Positions 46,368 through 56,076 of a stretch of DNA of 64,000 nucleotides are shown in pieces; positions within the stretch are counted from its first letter, which is position 1; every line of letters starts with the position of its first letter. Under the pieces are notes generated by a model that was given only the letters and a program-made list of their open reading frames with translations, did not search any database and was not told where the DNA came from. Source of the DNA: an uncultured Brevibacillus sp. (lineage in GTDB: Bacteria > Bacillota > Bacilli > Brevibacillales > Brevibacillaceae); the NCBI GenBank assembly GCA_946402065.1, contig CAMIVR010000006.1, positions 1 through 64,000 on the forward strand. Direction: 5' to 3'. A program made the position numbers and the translations under genes.

Positions 46368-46417
46368 CTTCATGACTGTACTTTTGGCAGTACGTGATTG
46401 CTCTGCTCTTTCCAGCC

Positions 46418-49400
46418 TTACGGTTGGTCAGAGAAGAACCGGATGGAAGCCTCCTCAATATCGCTAAACGCCCAATGGCTTCTGCTTACGTCCGGCCATC
46501 TTTGCTGCGTAATATTGGATTGCGGCTTCAGGTTGAACAATCGGTTGAGGATTGTCACCGCTTCTGCGCGAGTCAAGACTTTCTGTGGCTGGAACGTACC
46601 GTCTGGATATCCTGCCATTATCCCCGCTTTATTAACGGCAGCAATAATGCCGCTCGCCCAATACTGTTCGGTGACATCAGAGAAGCCGGCAAGCGCTCCA
46701 TCATCGCTCAATTTCAGATAGTTGAAGATGATCGCTGCCATCTCGCCGCGGGTAATGTTGCCGTTCGGTTTGAAATTACCGTCCAGATAGCCGTTCATCA
46801 AGCCGGCATTTCTCACCTGCTCGATCGCGTTGGCCGCCCAGAAGCTGTTTGGCACATCCAGGAATCCTCCGCCATTCTGAGATTTTGACTTTACAGCCCC
46901 GATATTTACGAGTATCGATGCCATTTCTGCACGGGTGACACCCTTGTCCGGGCGGAATTTCCCATCGGGATAGCCGTTCATATAGCCTTTTTTATGCTCT
47001 CCGCCGGAATTGCCGTTTCCTGATGAACCGGTACCGCTGTTGCTGCCCGTGCTATTGCTGTTGTTGCCGAAAATATGGCCGCTTGTCTGGTTTTCGTCGC
47101 GATCCCGGCTCTTGCTGCCCCCGCCAGAGCCAGACGAACCGGTTTTGCGCAGATTGCTTCTCGCTTCTTTCAAGTCAGCCAGTGCCTTGTCGACTTCTGC
47201 TTGGGTAGCCTTCGGATCGGCCAGGACATCCTTTGCTTTCTCCAATGCCTTCTGCAAAGCTTTCCAGCTGGAGGAGGTGTAGTCGTCTTCGTCCAGGTTC
47301 TCATCCTTGATCTGGTCTACTTTGTTCTGCAGCTTGCTCTTGTCTACGTCTTTATCGATGTGAGTCAGCTCTTGTCTGGCTTTTTTCAGAGCAGCCAGAA
47401 CGGCGTCGACTTCATCTTGGGTCGCTTTCGGATCAGCAAGGACTTCCCTTGCTTTTTCCAGCGCTTTTTGCAGCGCCTTCCAGCTTGCTGCGGTGTAATC
47501 ATCCTCGTTCAGGTTCTCATCATCGATTTGATCGACTTTGTCGTACAGCTTTGACTTGTCGACCGGGTTGTTTACATCGATCAAGCCTTGTCTGGCTTTT
47601 TTCAAGGCGGCCAGCGCTTTATCTACCTCGGCCTGGGTGGCTTTCGGATCAGCCAGTACTTTGTTTGCTTGCTCCAATGCGTCCTGCAGGGCTTGCCAGC
47701 TCGCTTTGGTGTAGTCTTCTGCCACCAGGTTCTCGCCGTCGATTTCATCGACTTTGGCTTGCAGCTTGGTCTTGTCGACAGGGGTGGTTGCTTCTTTCAA
47801 ATTTTGTCTGGCTTTTTTCAATTCAGCAAGCGCCTTGTCTACCTCGGCTTGGGTTGCCTTTGGGTCGGCAAGTACTTTGCTTGCTTTTTCCAATGCATCC
47901 TGCAATGCTTGCCAGCTTGCTTCTGTATATTTTTCTGCTGACAGGTTTTCAGCCGCGATTTCATCTACTTTTGCTTTTAGCTTGGATTTGTCTACTACGG
48001 AAGAGACCTTTTCCAGGCCATCGTACGCTTTTTTCAAAACAGACAGCGCTACGTCTACTTCAGCTTGCGTCGCGGTTGGATCTTTTAGCACGGCATCCGC
48101 TTGTTGCAACGCCTTTTCCAGTTCTGCCCAGCTTTCGCTTGTATAATCATTAGAAACAAGATTCTCGCTGTGAATTTGATCTACTTTAGCTTGCAAAGTT
48201 GTCTTGTCGACAGAAGGAATTGGTGGCGTCTTTGTTGTTACTTTCAGGTCTTTGGTTTTGACTGCTTTCTGGCCACCTTTGGTAGCGGTCACTTCAATGA
48301 TGTAGTCGCCGAGTGCCAGATTCTTGTCTGGCGTAAAGCTCCATGTTCCGTCAGTTGCGAGCATGATTCCTGAATCTGCCACAACCTCGTTTGTTCCGCG
48401 TTTTTTAATGACAACTTGTACCGTAGAACCGGCTTCAGCTTTACCTGCAATTTCCGGTTTCAATTCAGTTACGGTTTGTTGGCTGGGTTTACTAATCTCA
48501 AGCGCTGCTGCGAATGGATTTTCTGCTTCTTTTGTAAAGGAAGTGACCGGGGTTGCATGTTTACCTGTCAAGTTGCCTGTGCCGTCATACTTCACTGTTA
48601 CTTTTTTATCCGTTACCTCTGTTCCTGTTGGCAATGTAAGGATTAATTTTTTCGGATTCGTTGAGTCAAAAGTAATATCATTAATGTTTACTACTGTATC
48701 ACCAACGGTAATGGTAAAGCCGCTTAGATCCGTCAATGCTACTTCTTGATCGAAATTCAGTGTAATCTGATTGCTGCCTCCAACAGTTTGCGTAAGCGTT
48801 ACGCTCGTTGGAGCTGGTGCCCGCAATGCCGCGATTTTTGCAGTTAATTCAGCCAATGCTTTGGCTACTTCTTCGGGAGTTGCGTCTGGCTTATCTAACA
48901 CTGCCTGTCCCGCTGTTAAAGCTGTTTGTAGAGCCGCCCAGGTTTCAGGTGTGTAGTCTGCTTCATTTAGAGTCTTTGCGTCAGTCACTTTGGCTTGCAG
49001 CTTGGATTTGTCTACAACTGTTATTGGTTTGGTTTTCGTTGCAGTCAAGCCACCTTTTTTAGCTTTTACTTCAATGGTGTAGGTGCCGTTTGCCAAATCG
49101 ACATTTGGTACGAATTTCCAATTCCCGTTAGGATCAACGGTTGCCTCTCCACCTGCTCCTGTCACTTCATTTCCATCTTTATCTCGAATAACGACGCTAA
49201 CCGTAGAACCAGCCTCTACTTCACCCGCAATTTCCGGTTTCGGCACTGCTACTGTTTCTACGCTCGGTGCTGTAATTTTCAATGCCGAAGTGAATGGATC
49301 TTCCGCATCTCTATTGCTAAACGCTGCGACTGGCTCATCGTTTGTTCCTTTTAAACTTCCATTACCGCTATAGGAAACGGTAACTTTTTTCCCTGTTACA

Positions 49401-52135
49401 TCGTCTGGTAATGAGACAAGGATGTTTTTCGAATTGCCTGGATCTACTTTAACGTCATTATCTGTTAGTGTTACTTGCACACCATCGACAGTAATGGTCA
49501 GGCCGTTTGCATTTTCCACTTTCACTGTCTTGTCGAATGATAACGTTAATTGCTTGTTTCCTGTCAGAACAATGCTTTCCAGTTCTGGTGCTGCGAATCG
49601 TATGACCTTCTTCGCACTTAACGAAAATTTTGCATCGCCTGGCATACCACCGTATTCAATGATGTAGCCTTGAACACCAGCGTTAGTAGGTGCATAATCA
49701 TTCCATTGTCCTGCTGTATCGCCCGGACCGTAAATATGAGCTACATATTCGCCAGCATTATTATAGTTATTAGGTTCACCAGTTTGCCAGTTATTATATC
49801 TACCGTTAACTGGACTACCGTTAACTGGACTACCATTTACTACTACTACATAGCCTTTATAGAATTGTTGACCTTTACCACCATCTTCCAATCCCTCAGG
49901 TCCTGTTACCCAACGCCAATCACCATTTTTTACAGGTTCATTAGCCCCAGGATTATTATAATCAAGACGTTCAATATCTGCTGCGCCAAGCCAGCCAAGA
50001 CCTTGTGTTTTCTCTTTTACAAACTCATTTTCTTCTCGACTTGTAATGGTGACAAGATAACCCTTGCGACCGAAATATGATTTATTTTCTGCTTCGGCTT
50101 TTGCAGCATGCCAAGTAATACTTGCACCTTTGTTACTATATTCATAGAAATGTCCCTCAAAAGCTACCGCACTGCCAAGCGTGAATGAAATCTGTCGATC
50201 GGTTGTATCGGTAGATGTTGTTGAGAATGTGACACTCTGTAAAGCTTTTTCATAATCTTCAATAGTAGCCGGAACAGCCCCCTTATTTTTCAAGGTTAAT
50301 ACACCGTTAGCAGAATTGTATGTTCCTTCAATCTTGTCAGTATCCGTGAATGCCAGCATGTCCCCTGCTACGAAATTATCAATCACAACGGTTGCACCAG
50401 TTAAATCATTTTCATAGCCAGTTAACACTGTTGCATCGAGTTTTACATTTGCGTCAACTGGAACTGCTGTTTTCCCATACATTGTTTTTCCTGCGGATGT
50501 CGTAATCGCTGGATCAGTTGGTATAACTTGGGGTGCTTTCAAACCTGCTCTCGCTTGCGTTAATTTATTTAGTGCTGCTGTTACCTCTGATTTATTTTTA
50601 TCCGCATCTTTCAATATAGCTTCTGCCTCGCCCAAAGCTTGTACAAATGGTGCCCAACTTTCGGCAGTATAATCTCCTTGCTGCAAGTTCGCAGCACCAA
50701 TCACTTCTGTTTCCAGTTCCTTTTTATCAACGTATTTCACAAATGTAAAGTAACTGCCATTAGCCAAATCTGCACTATTTAGTGTTGCTTTGCCATTCGT
50801 TGTTGAAAACACTTTAGTAGCTGCTGTTGGGAAGTTTGCATCTGTGTCGTTGATAAACAAGTAAATGGTGTAATCCACATCATTGGCACCATCTACCTGT
50901 AGTACAATTTGCTGATCCACCCAATCGTCGCTTTTCTCAACTTTATAAACACGTCCCATTATTTTCGCTGATTTTGTCGAGTCATTTGTGTATTTCAGCC
51001 CTGTTGGTAAACCGCTATTTGCAATTTCGGTTGTGAATTCTTTTGGGCCCGCATTGTCACTAAATGTGAAGAACGTTTTATCAGCTGTGAATTCGTCTGA
51101 TGCGGAGTTTTCAGCGTTTGATGCTGCAATGTCGTCAAGAGCAATCGTTACATTCGCATCTACATCAGCCGATTTTGATTGTTTTTGCTTTAAGGCACTT
51201 GCGTCGTCACGACCAATACCGGTAATGCGATTACCGTAACCATCATTTTTCTCGACAGTCCACATGTTCGTTGTCCCATCGCTGGCTACATAGTCGGTTG
51301 CATTGCCATTATCGGCCTTCAGTGTTACCCCATACTTTAAAGCGAGATAACTGTTTATCCGATTGATCTCATCTTCAGTCAATGTTTTGTTCTCATCAAA
51401 GACGATTAATTCCGGGAAGTGTCCATTTAGTGGGTGCCCTCCTTTACTATTTTCCCCCAGTTTTAACGTACGAGTGCCTAATTTATCTGTAAAGCTTCCA
51501 TTCTTACCTTTAGTTACTCCATTCTCCCAAGCTGTTTGTGTTTGAGGAGAGGCTGCCAATAACCTTAGATTATCGGAAAATCGGTCCCTTGGTCCATTTA
51601 ACTGATAATTGGGTTCAACTTGAGTGGGGTTTTCACTCGTATAAATACTCAAAGTCTGGTTGCCGTCTTCACCAAAAAACATTTGAGTTTGTTGAGCCGG
51701 TGCGGGTGGGGGTTCTGGCACAGTCGAAAATAAAGCAGTCCCGATAGTGTTATGCTTTGCTATACCGAAAATCTCTTGTACCTTCATTCGCGTATATTCG
51801 TCGCCAACCATCTTCCCATTGCCAGCAAAATTAATAGTTGGATTGAAGTTTGCAAGGCTCATATCACGCGTAATACCATTTCTGGTTTCATCAGTAGTAA
51901 ACTTTTTTCCTGTTGTTTGATCTGTCCAAGTAGTAACTTTGTCGTCGGCTCCAATCGCTACACCAACACTTGCTTTTAACCATAATGCCGCACCTTCGAC
52001 CCCACCTGGCGCTGGCTCAGCCGCCTTCACTACCTGCGGCGCAAACGCAGCAGGAAAACCGCCTGCTACGACAACAAGCACAAGCAGCAGCAGCAACTGC
52101 TTCTTCCAAAAAAACGTGCCGTTTCTCGCAAACAT
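46418..52135 (-). CDS. Giant SLH-anchored surface protein with C-type-lectin-like and FIVAR domains
   Basis: A 1905-aa exported protein. Order: signal peptide (about 1-39); LamG-like/DUF8202 region starting EGAALWLKASVG (45-260); FIVAR unit (468-530); C-type-lectin-like domain (about 665-828) with WHAAKAEAE, GDWRWVTG, GEPNNYNN (an EPN sugar-binding motif) and QWND; Ig/SwmB-like domains (840-1035 and 1110-1300) around a second FIVAR unit (1040-1105); five tandem FIVAR units (1308-1668); a Ser/Gly/Asn linker; three SLH repeats (about 1710-1900) with GYPDGKFRPDKGVTRAE. SLH repeats bind pyruvylated secondary cell-wall polymer, so the protein sits on the cell wall. The lectin and FIVAR parts suggest glycan binding or adhesion. 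Confidence 0.92.
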   Translation of the reverse strand: MFARNGTFFWKKQLLLLLVLVVVAGGFPAAFAPQVVKAAEPAPGGVEGAALWLKASVGVAIGADDKVTTWTDQTTGKKFTTDETRNGITRDMSLANFNPTINFAGNGKMVGDEYTRMKVQEIFGIAKHNTIGTALFSTVPEPPPAPAQQTQMFFGEDGNQTLSIYTSENPTQVEPNYQLNGPRDRFSDNLRLLAASPQTQTAWENGVTKGKNGSFTDKLGTRTLKLGENSKGGHPLNGHFPELIVFDENKTLTEDEINRINSYLALKYGVTLKADNGNATDYVASDGTTNMWTVEKNDGYGNRITGIGRDDASALKQKQSKSADVDANVTIALDDIAASNAENSASDEFTADKTFFTFSDNAGPKEFTTEIANSGLPTGLKYTNDSTKSAKIMGRVYKVEKSDDWVDQQIVLQVDGANDVDYTIYLFINDTDANFPTAATKVFSTTNGKATLNSADLANGSYFTFVKYVDKKELETEVIGAANLQQGDYTAESWAPFVQALGEAEAILKDADKNKSEVTAALNKLTQARAGLKAPQVIPTDPAITTSAGKTMYGKTAVPVDANVKLDATVLTGYENDLTGATVVIDNFVAGDMLAFTDTDKIEGTYNSANGVLTLKNKGAVPATIEDYEKALQSVTFSTTSTDTTDRQISFTLGSAVAFEGHFYEYSNKGASITWHAAKAEAENKSYFGRKGYLVTITSREENEFVKEKTQGLGWLGAADIERLDYNNPGANEPVKNGDWRWVTGPEGLEDGGKGQQFYKGYVVVVNGSPVNGSPVNGRYNNWQTGEPNNYNNAGEYVAHIYGPGDTAGQWNDYAPTNAGVQGYIIEYGGMPGDAKFSLSAKKVIRFAAPELESIVLTGNKQLTLSFDKTVKVENANGLTITVDGVQVTLTDNDVKVDPGNSKNILVSLPDDVTGKKVTVSYSGNGSLKGTNDEPVAAFSNRDAEDPFTSALKITAPSVETVAVPKPEIAGEVEAGSTVSVVIRDKDGNEVTGAGGEATVDPNGNWKFVPNVDLANGTYTIEVKAKKGGLTATKTKPITVVDKSKLQAKVTDAKTLNEADYTPETWAALQTALTAGQAVLDKPDATPEEVAKALAELTAKIAALRAPAPTSVTLTQTVGGSNQITLNFDQEVALTDLSGFTITVGDTVVNINDITFDSTNPKKLILTLPTGTEVTDKKVTVKYDGTGNLTGKHATPVTSFTKEAENPFAAALEISKPSQQTVTELKPEIAGKAEAGSTVQVVIKKRGTNEVVADSGIMLATDGTWSFTPDKNLALGDYIIEVTATKGGQKAVKTKDLKVTTKTPPIPSVDKTTLQAKVDQIHSENLVSNDYTSESWAELEKALQQADAVLKDPTATQAEVDVALSVLKKAYDGLEKVSSVVDKSKLKAKVDEIAAENLSAEKYTEASWQALQDALEKASKVLADPKATQAEVDKALAELKKARQNLKEATTPVDKTKLQAKVDEIDGENLVAEDYTKASWQALQDALEQANKVLADPKATQAEVDKALAALKKARQGLIDVNNPVDKSKLYDKVDQIDDENLNEDDYTAASWKALQKALEKAREVLADPKATQDEVDAVLAALKKARQELTHIDKDVDKSKLQNKVDQIKDENLDEDDYTSSSWKALQKALEKAKDVLADPKATQAEVDKALADLKEARSNLRKTGSSGSGGGSKSRDRDENQTSGHIFGNNSNSTGSNSGTGSSGNGNSGGEHKKGYMNGYPDGKFRPDKGVTRAEMASILVNIGAVKSKSQNGGGFLDVPNSFWAANAIEQVRNAGLMNGYLDGNFKPNGNITRGEMAAIIFNYLKLSDDGALAGFSDVTEQYWASGIIAAVNKAGIMAGYPDGTFQPQKVLTRAEAVTILNRLFNLKPQSNITQQRWPDVSRSHWAFSDIEEASIRFFSDQP
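47132..48211 (-). repeat. Five tandem 216-bp FIVAR repeats
   Basis: Units start at 48211, 47995, 47779, 47563 and 47347 (minus strand) with an exact 216-bp (72-residue) period, each opening VDK and containing VLADPKATQAEVD-type helices. Perfect periodicity and high identity point to recent tandem duplication, so copy number may vary between strains. Confidence 0.9.
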
Positions 52136-52280
52136 AATCTCTCATCTCCCTCTCATGTTCTTTTTCATCTGCACGTCATTTTCAGCGTGCAATTCTATTT
52201 GTGTTATACATAGCTTGTCTACACCTCAAATACAAATACCTCCCCTTCCCGTAATCCATTTCATATCAAATGACAGAACA

Positions 52281-52372
52281 TTAGAAAACTTGGCTACGCC
52301 AAGCCTTTCGGCGTAGCCTTAGTTGCGCTTATGTCGATAAGAATTTTTATAAATTCTTATCGACCAAAAAAC
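52281..52372. repeat. 92-nt two-hairpin repeat, copy 1
   Basis: Starts TTAGAAAACTTGG. Hairpin 1 is GGCTACGCC/GGCGTAGCC (52292-52318) and hairpin 2 is the 13-bp palindrome TCGATAAGAATTT/AAATTCTTATCGA (52334-52363, loop TTAT); it ends CCAAAAAAC. Copy 2 at 55948-56039 is identical except for one base. Hairpin 1 alone recurs inverted at 58262-58302. Confidence 0.92.
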
Positions 52373-52522
52373 CACAATTCCTCCTACTTACTAGCAAACA
52401 GTTTTTCAAAAACTTGCAACCCAAAAACCCCCAGCCTATCGCCCATAAACCTCCCTTAAAAAGAAATAAATAATCCCAGAAAACCAGCATAATTCGACAA
52501 AAATTCCCTCTAATGCAGTCCT

Positions 52523-52564
52523 TTCATAAGTGTAACAAGCCAACCTTTCCAAAACCTATACAAC
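52523..52564 (-). promoter_or_regulatory. 42-nt promoter-like motif, copy B (surface protein gene)
   Basis: Shares TTCATAAGT, TAACAA and AAAACCTATACAAC with copy A at the same spacing. On the minus strand it gives an extended -10 TGTTACACT. It is the best promoter candidate for the giant surface protein. Confidence 0.6.
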
Positions 52565-52738
52565 CGATTTGCTCCCAAACAAACCGCCAAAAACCTCGAC
52601 TCCGTTTTTCAAGCCAATATTTATGCGCTCTTTCTCCACCCAATCGCCAAGAATCCGCACATTACACCCTTCCCTTTTGCACATCATCCTCTCTTTGAAT
52701 GCAGGAAATTCGTCATTTTTCACGAATTTGTAAAAACC

Positions 52739-55700
52739 ATGATGACAAAATGGAAGCAACCACTCATTATCGGATTATTTCTTCTCATCCTTACCGGAAT
52801 TCGTCTCCTCTGGATTTCCTGTTTTTCGATTCCAGATCATCCCCAGGCCATCCAGGGTGTGCTCGACATGCGAAAATGGGATTTCACCACAAATGACATC
52901 ATCACCTTGAACGGCCAGTGGGAATTTTATCCTGAACATTTCCTTGAACCAACTTCACCCAACACGCCATCTATTGATCGGCACAAACAGTACATTCAAG
53001 TTCCGGGCAACTGGAAGGAAAGCTTTCGAACACCCCAAGAATTTTCTCCTTATCAATACGGCACGTACCGCTTGCGGATATTGCTGCCGCATGAAGACGC
53101 TCATTTGTCTTATGGAATCCGCCTGCAAAAGGTACGGTCCGCCTCGGCACTGTACGTAAATGGTACGCTGCTCGAGAAAATGGGGCAGCCGGCAGAAACG
53201 CTTGAGCAAAGCACGCTGCGAAGTGTCCCCTATACCGCCACATTTCGGGCCGATGGCGATGAGGTCGAGATCGTCCTTCACGTAGCAAACGCCGCTTACG
53301 GCGGAGAAGGCGGCATAGTCCGCTCGATACTATTCGGCAATGAACAAGCGCTTGCCGGCAAAACATGGCTTCCTGTCGCCATGCAATTGGTCGTCAGTGT
53401 CGTTCTGTTGATGCACGCCGGGTACGCAGGGATGATCTATCTGATCGGCTACCGGCAGAGGTCATTGCTGTACTTTTCCCTGTTGGTTATCAATACGATC
53501 TTTGCAATTCTGATCGATGACGACAAGCTGCTGCTCACCTGGCTGCCCATCAGCTATCCATGGGATGTCAAAATGCTCTATTTGACTTCTATCGGTACCA
53601 CTGCCTTTTTGATCCCGTTTATCAGGGAGCTCCATCCGGAAGCGCGAATCAACAAAGCTTATCGCTGGTTAATCGGGTTTTCTGCAGCATATGGGCTCTT
53701 TGTATTGCTCGCCCCTATAGGCTATGTGACAGCTACGAGATTCCTGCTTTTGCTCCTGGCTTTGGCAGCGATTGTATCCATTCCCGCGATGGCTCGACAT
53801 CTCGGCAGGAAGTTCCATAAAGACGCGATTTTTTTATACATGGGAGTATTCGCCGTCGTGGCGAATATCGGCTGGGCTGTCCTGAAAAACAAGGTTTTGC
53901 CCGACTTGAATTACTACCCGTTCGACATACTCGCAGCGTTCGTTGCGTTTGCCGCTTTCTGGTTTAAACGCTATCACCGCGCGTCGATCCGGACCGAACA
54001 TCTGGCCAGCCAGCTGCAAAAGGAAGACAAGCGAAAAGACGACTTTTTGGCGAACACCTCGCATGAACTGCGCAATCCGCTGCATGGCATCATGAATATC
54101 GCCCAAGCCGTGCTTGACAGCGAGCAAGACAAGATGGAGCTCGTCAATAAAAAAAGAATGGAGCTGCTGATCACCGTAGGGCGGCGAATGTCATTCATGC
54201 TGAACGATCTGCTCGACGTGACCCGCTTGAAGGAGAGCCGCATCCGGCTGCATGTGCAAGACGTTTTGGTACAATCCGCCGCCTCTGGCGTTGTCGATAT
54301 GCTTCGTTTCATGACAGATGACAAACCGGTCCGGCTGATTCTTGCCATCCCGGATACGTTTCCCAGCGTGAAGGCCGATGAGAATCGGCTTGTCCAGATT
54401 TTGTTCAATTTGACGCATAACGCAGTCAAGTACACGCTTGAAGGAAGCATCACGATCAGCGCGGGGATTCAGGATGGCAAAGCCTGCATCCATGTCACCG
54501 ACACGGGCATCGGGATGGACGAAGTGTTGCAACAACGCATTTTTGAGCCCTATAGACAAGGGGATTCCGGCATGACGGCGATTGGCGGCGGAATCGGACT
54601 CGGCCTGACGATATGCAAGGAACTGGTGGAACTGCACGGCGGAGTGCTGGAAGTTACGTCAGAGCCCGGTAAAGGCTCGCGATTCAGCTTTACGCTGCCA
54701 ATTGCCGATCCAGCCGCCCAACCGGATCTGCACACAGGTGAAGTTGCCGCAGCGGCAGAAGGAGTTGAACGACTCGAGAGTGTGCCGGCTGCATTTTCCG
54801 AAAGGGTGTCCGGTTCAAACGCTGCCGGATTCGAAACACGGGCAAAAATCCTGGCGGTGGATGATGATCCCGTCAATGTAAAAGTGCTGGACAGCATACT
54901 GTCGGCAGAAGGGTACACCATCGTCACTGCTACAAGCGGAAGGGAAGCGTTATCCCTGCTGAATACGGCGCACTGGAACCTGATCATTACCGATGTGATG
55001 ATGCCGCAAATGTCCGGCTTTGAATTAACACGGGTGATTCGCCAGACCTTTGCCATCTCCGAGCTCCCGATCCTGCTATTGACTGCTCGCAGCAATCCCG
55101 AAGACATTGCTGTCGGCTTTATGGCAGGTGCCAATGACTATCTGATTAAGCCAATGGATACATTGGAATTGAAATCTCGTGTGCGTTCGTTGATCGACCT
55201 CAAGCAGTCGGTGGAAGAACGCCTGCGGATGGAGGCTGCATGGCTGCAGGCACAAATCAAGCCGCACTTCTTCTTCAATACGTTAAATTCCATTGCCATC
55301 CTCAGCGAAATGGATACGCCGCGAATGAAAAAGCTGCTGGAGGATTTCAGCGCGTACTTGCAAAAAAGCTTTGATTTTCAAAATGCCGCGATCGTCATCC
55401 CGCTTGAGCGCGAGCTTGAGCTGGTTCGATCCTATTTGTCGATTGAACAGGAACGCTTCGGCGACAGGCTGCAAATCGTGTGGGACGTGGATGAAGCCAT
55501 TCATCTGAAGATCCCTCCCCTGTCCATTCAGCCGCTCGTCGAAAACGCCCTCGCTCACGGGATTCTGCAGCGATACGACGTCGGGACCTTGCTCATCCAA
55601 ATAACTGACCAGGGAGACTACGCCCACATCAGGATTGCCGATAACGGTGTGGGGATGAGCGAGGAGCGATTGGCAGAGTTGTTGGATAGTAAATCTTCCC

Positions 55701-55843
55701 GGCGGAAAGGGGTCGGGTTGTTCAATACAGACCGTCGTTTGCGGCAACTGTATGGTAAAGGTCTTGAGATTCAAAGCTCGCCCGATCAAGGGACGACGAT
55801 CTCCTTTCAAATTCCCAAGGAAACGTATGGAACTGTCCCATAA
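52739..55843 (+). CDS. Hybrid sensor with 7TMR-DISM input, HisKA kinase, receiver and LytS-type kinase
   Basis: A 1034-aa membrane sensor. Order: N-terminal membrane helix (about 8-30); extracellular galactose-binding-like 7TMR-DISM domain (NGQWEFYP near 58; about 40-200); seven-helix 7TMR-DISM region (about 210-410); HisKA with SHELRNP (His442) and HATPase ending [11 protein letters not shown] near 655; a receiver with [10 protein letters not shown] (about 705) and phospho-acceptor Asp752; then a LytS/YehU-type kinase with [10 protein letters not shown] (His843) and a second HATPase to the end. One chain thus holds two different kinase modules. The start at 52739 has no good ribosome site. 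The neighbouring regulator at 56077 is the likely output. Confidence 0.92.
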   Translation: MMTKWKQPLIIGLFLLILTGIRLLWISCFSIPDHPQAIQGVLDMRKWDFTTNDIITLNGQWEFYPEHFLEPTSPNTPSIDRHKQYIQVPGNWKESFRTPQEFSPYQYGTYRLRILLPHEDAHLSYGIRLQKVRSASALYVNGTLLEKMGQPAETLEQSTLRSVPYTATFRADGDEVEIVLHVANAAYGGEGGIVRSILFGNEQALAGKTWLPVAMQLVVSVVLLMHAGYAGMIYLIGYRQRSLLYFSLLVINTIFAILIDDDKLLLTWLPISYPWDVKMLYLTSIGTTAFLIPFIRELHPEARINKAYRWLIGFSAAYGLFVLLAPIGYVTATRFLLLLLALAAIVSIPAMARHLGRKFHKDAIFLYMGVFAVVANIGWAVLKNKVLPDLNYYPFDILAAFVAFAAFWFKRYHRASIRTEHLASQLQKEDKRKDDFLANTSHELRNPLHGIMNIAQAVLDSEQDKMELVNKKRMELLITVGRRMSFMLNDLLDVTRLKESRIRLHVQDVLVQSAASGVVDMLRFMTDDKPVRLILAIPDTFPSVKADENRLVQILFNLTHNAVKYTLEGSITISAGIQDGKACIHVTDTGIGMDEVLQQRIFEPYRQGDSGMTAIGGGIGLGLTICKELVELHGGVLEVTSEPGKGSRFSFTLPIADPAAQPDLHTGEVAAAAEGVERLESVPAAFSERVSGSNAAGFETRAKILAVDDDPVNVKVLDSILSAEGYTIVTATSGREALSLLNTAHWNLIITDVMMPQMSGFELTRVIRQTFAISELPILLLTARSNPEDIAVGFMAGANDYLIKPMDTLELKSRVRSLIDLKQSVEERLRMEAAWLQAQIKPHFFFNTLNSIAILSEMDTPRMKKLLEDFSAYLQKSFDFQNAAIVIPLERELELVRSYLSIEQERFGDRLQIVWDVDEAIHLKIPPLSIQPLVENALAHGILQRYDVGTLLIQITDQGDYAHIRIADNGVGMSEERLAELLDSKSSRRKGVGLFNTDRRLRQLYGKGLEIQSSPDQGTTISFQIPKETYGTVP

Positions 55844-55947
55844 GTGTGCTATCGTTCGCAGCCACTTCCTTCTAAACAAACGGATGCCGATTTCCGATAG
55901 AAATAGAACAGGAGAATTACGTCATCTGGTACTGTGCTCATATTAGT

Positions 55948-56039
55948 TTAGAAAACTTGGCCACGCCAAGCCTTTCGGCGTAGCCTTAGTTGCGCTTATG
56001 TCGATAAGAATTTTTATAAATTCTTATCGACCAAAAAAC
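55948..56039. repeat. 92-nt two-hairpin repeat, copy 2
   Basis: Same as copy 1 except C for T in the first stem (GGCCACGCC), which weakens that hairpin; hairpin 2 is unchanged (56001-56030). It fills most of the 233-nt gap between the sensor stop and response regulator copy 2. Together the copies bracket the sensor gene, as direct repeats 3.67 kb apart. Confidence 0.92.
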
Positions 56040-56076
56040 ACTGACAACAAGAAAATCTCTCGAGGAGGGTGCTCCT

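Larger units (their letters stand above)
45647..46417. other. Long gap between response regulator and surface protein gene
   Basis: 770 nt. It holds the surface-protein terminator (46328-46367), the 42-nt promoter-like motif at 46249-46290 pointing leftward, and one weak open frame (45883-46191). Nothing else is recognised between 45647 and 45882. Confidence 0.5.
52136..52738. other. Divergent intergenic region between surface protein and sensor kinase
   Basis: 600 nt without a gene. It contains the 92-nt two-hairpin repeat copy 1 (52281-52372) and the 42-nt promoter-like motif copy B (52523-52564), which points toward the surface protein and would give it a leader of nearly 390 nt. I find no clear ribosome site for the kinase start at 52739. 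Confidence 0.55.
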
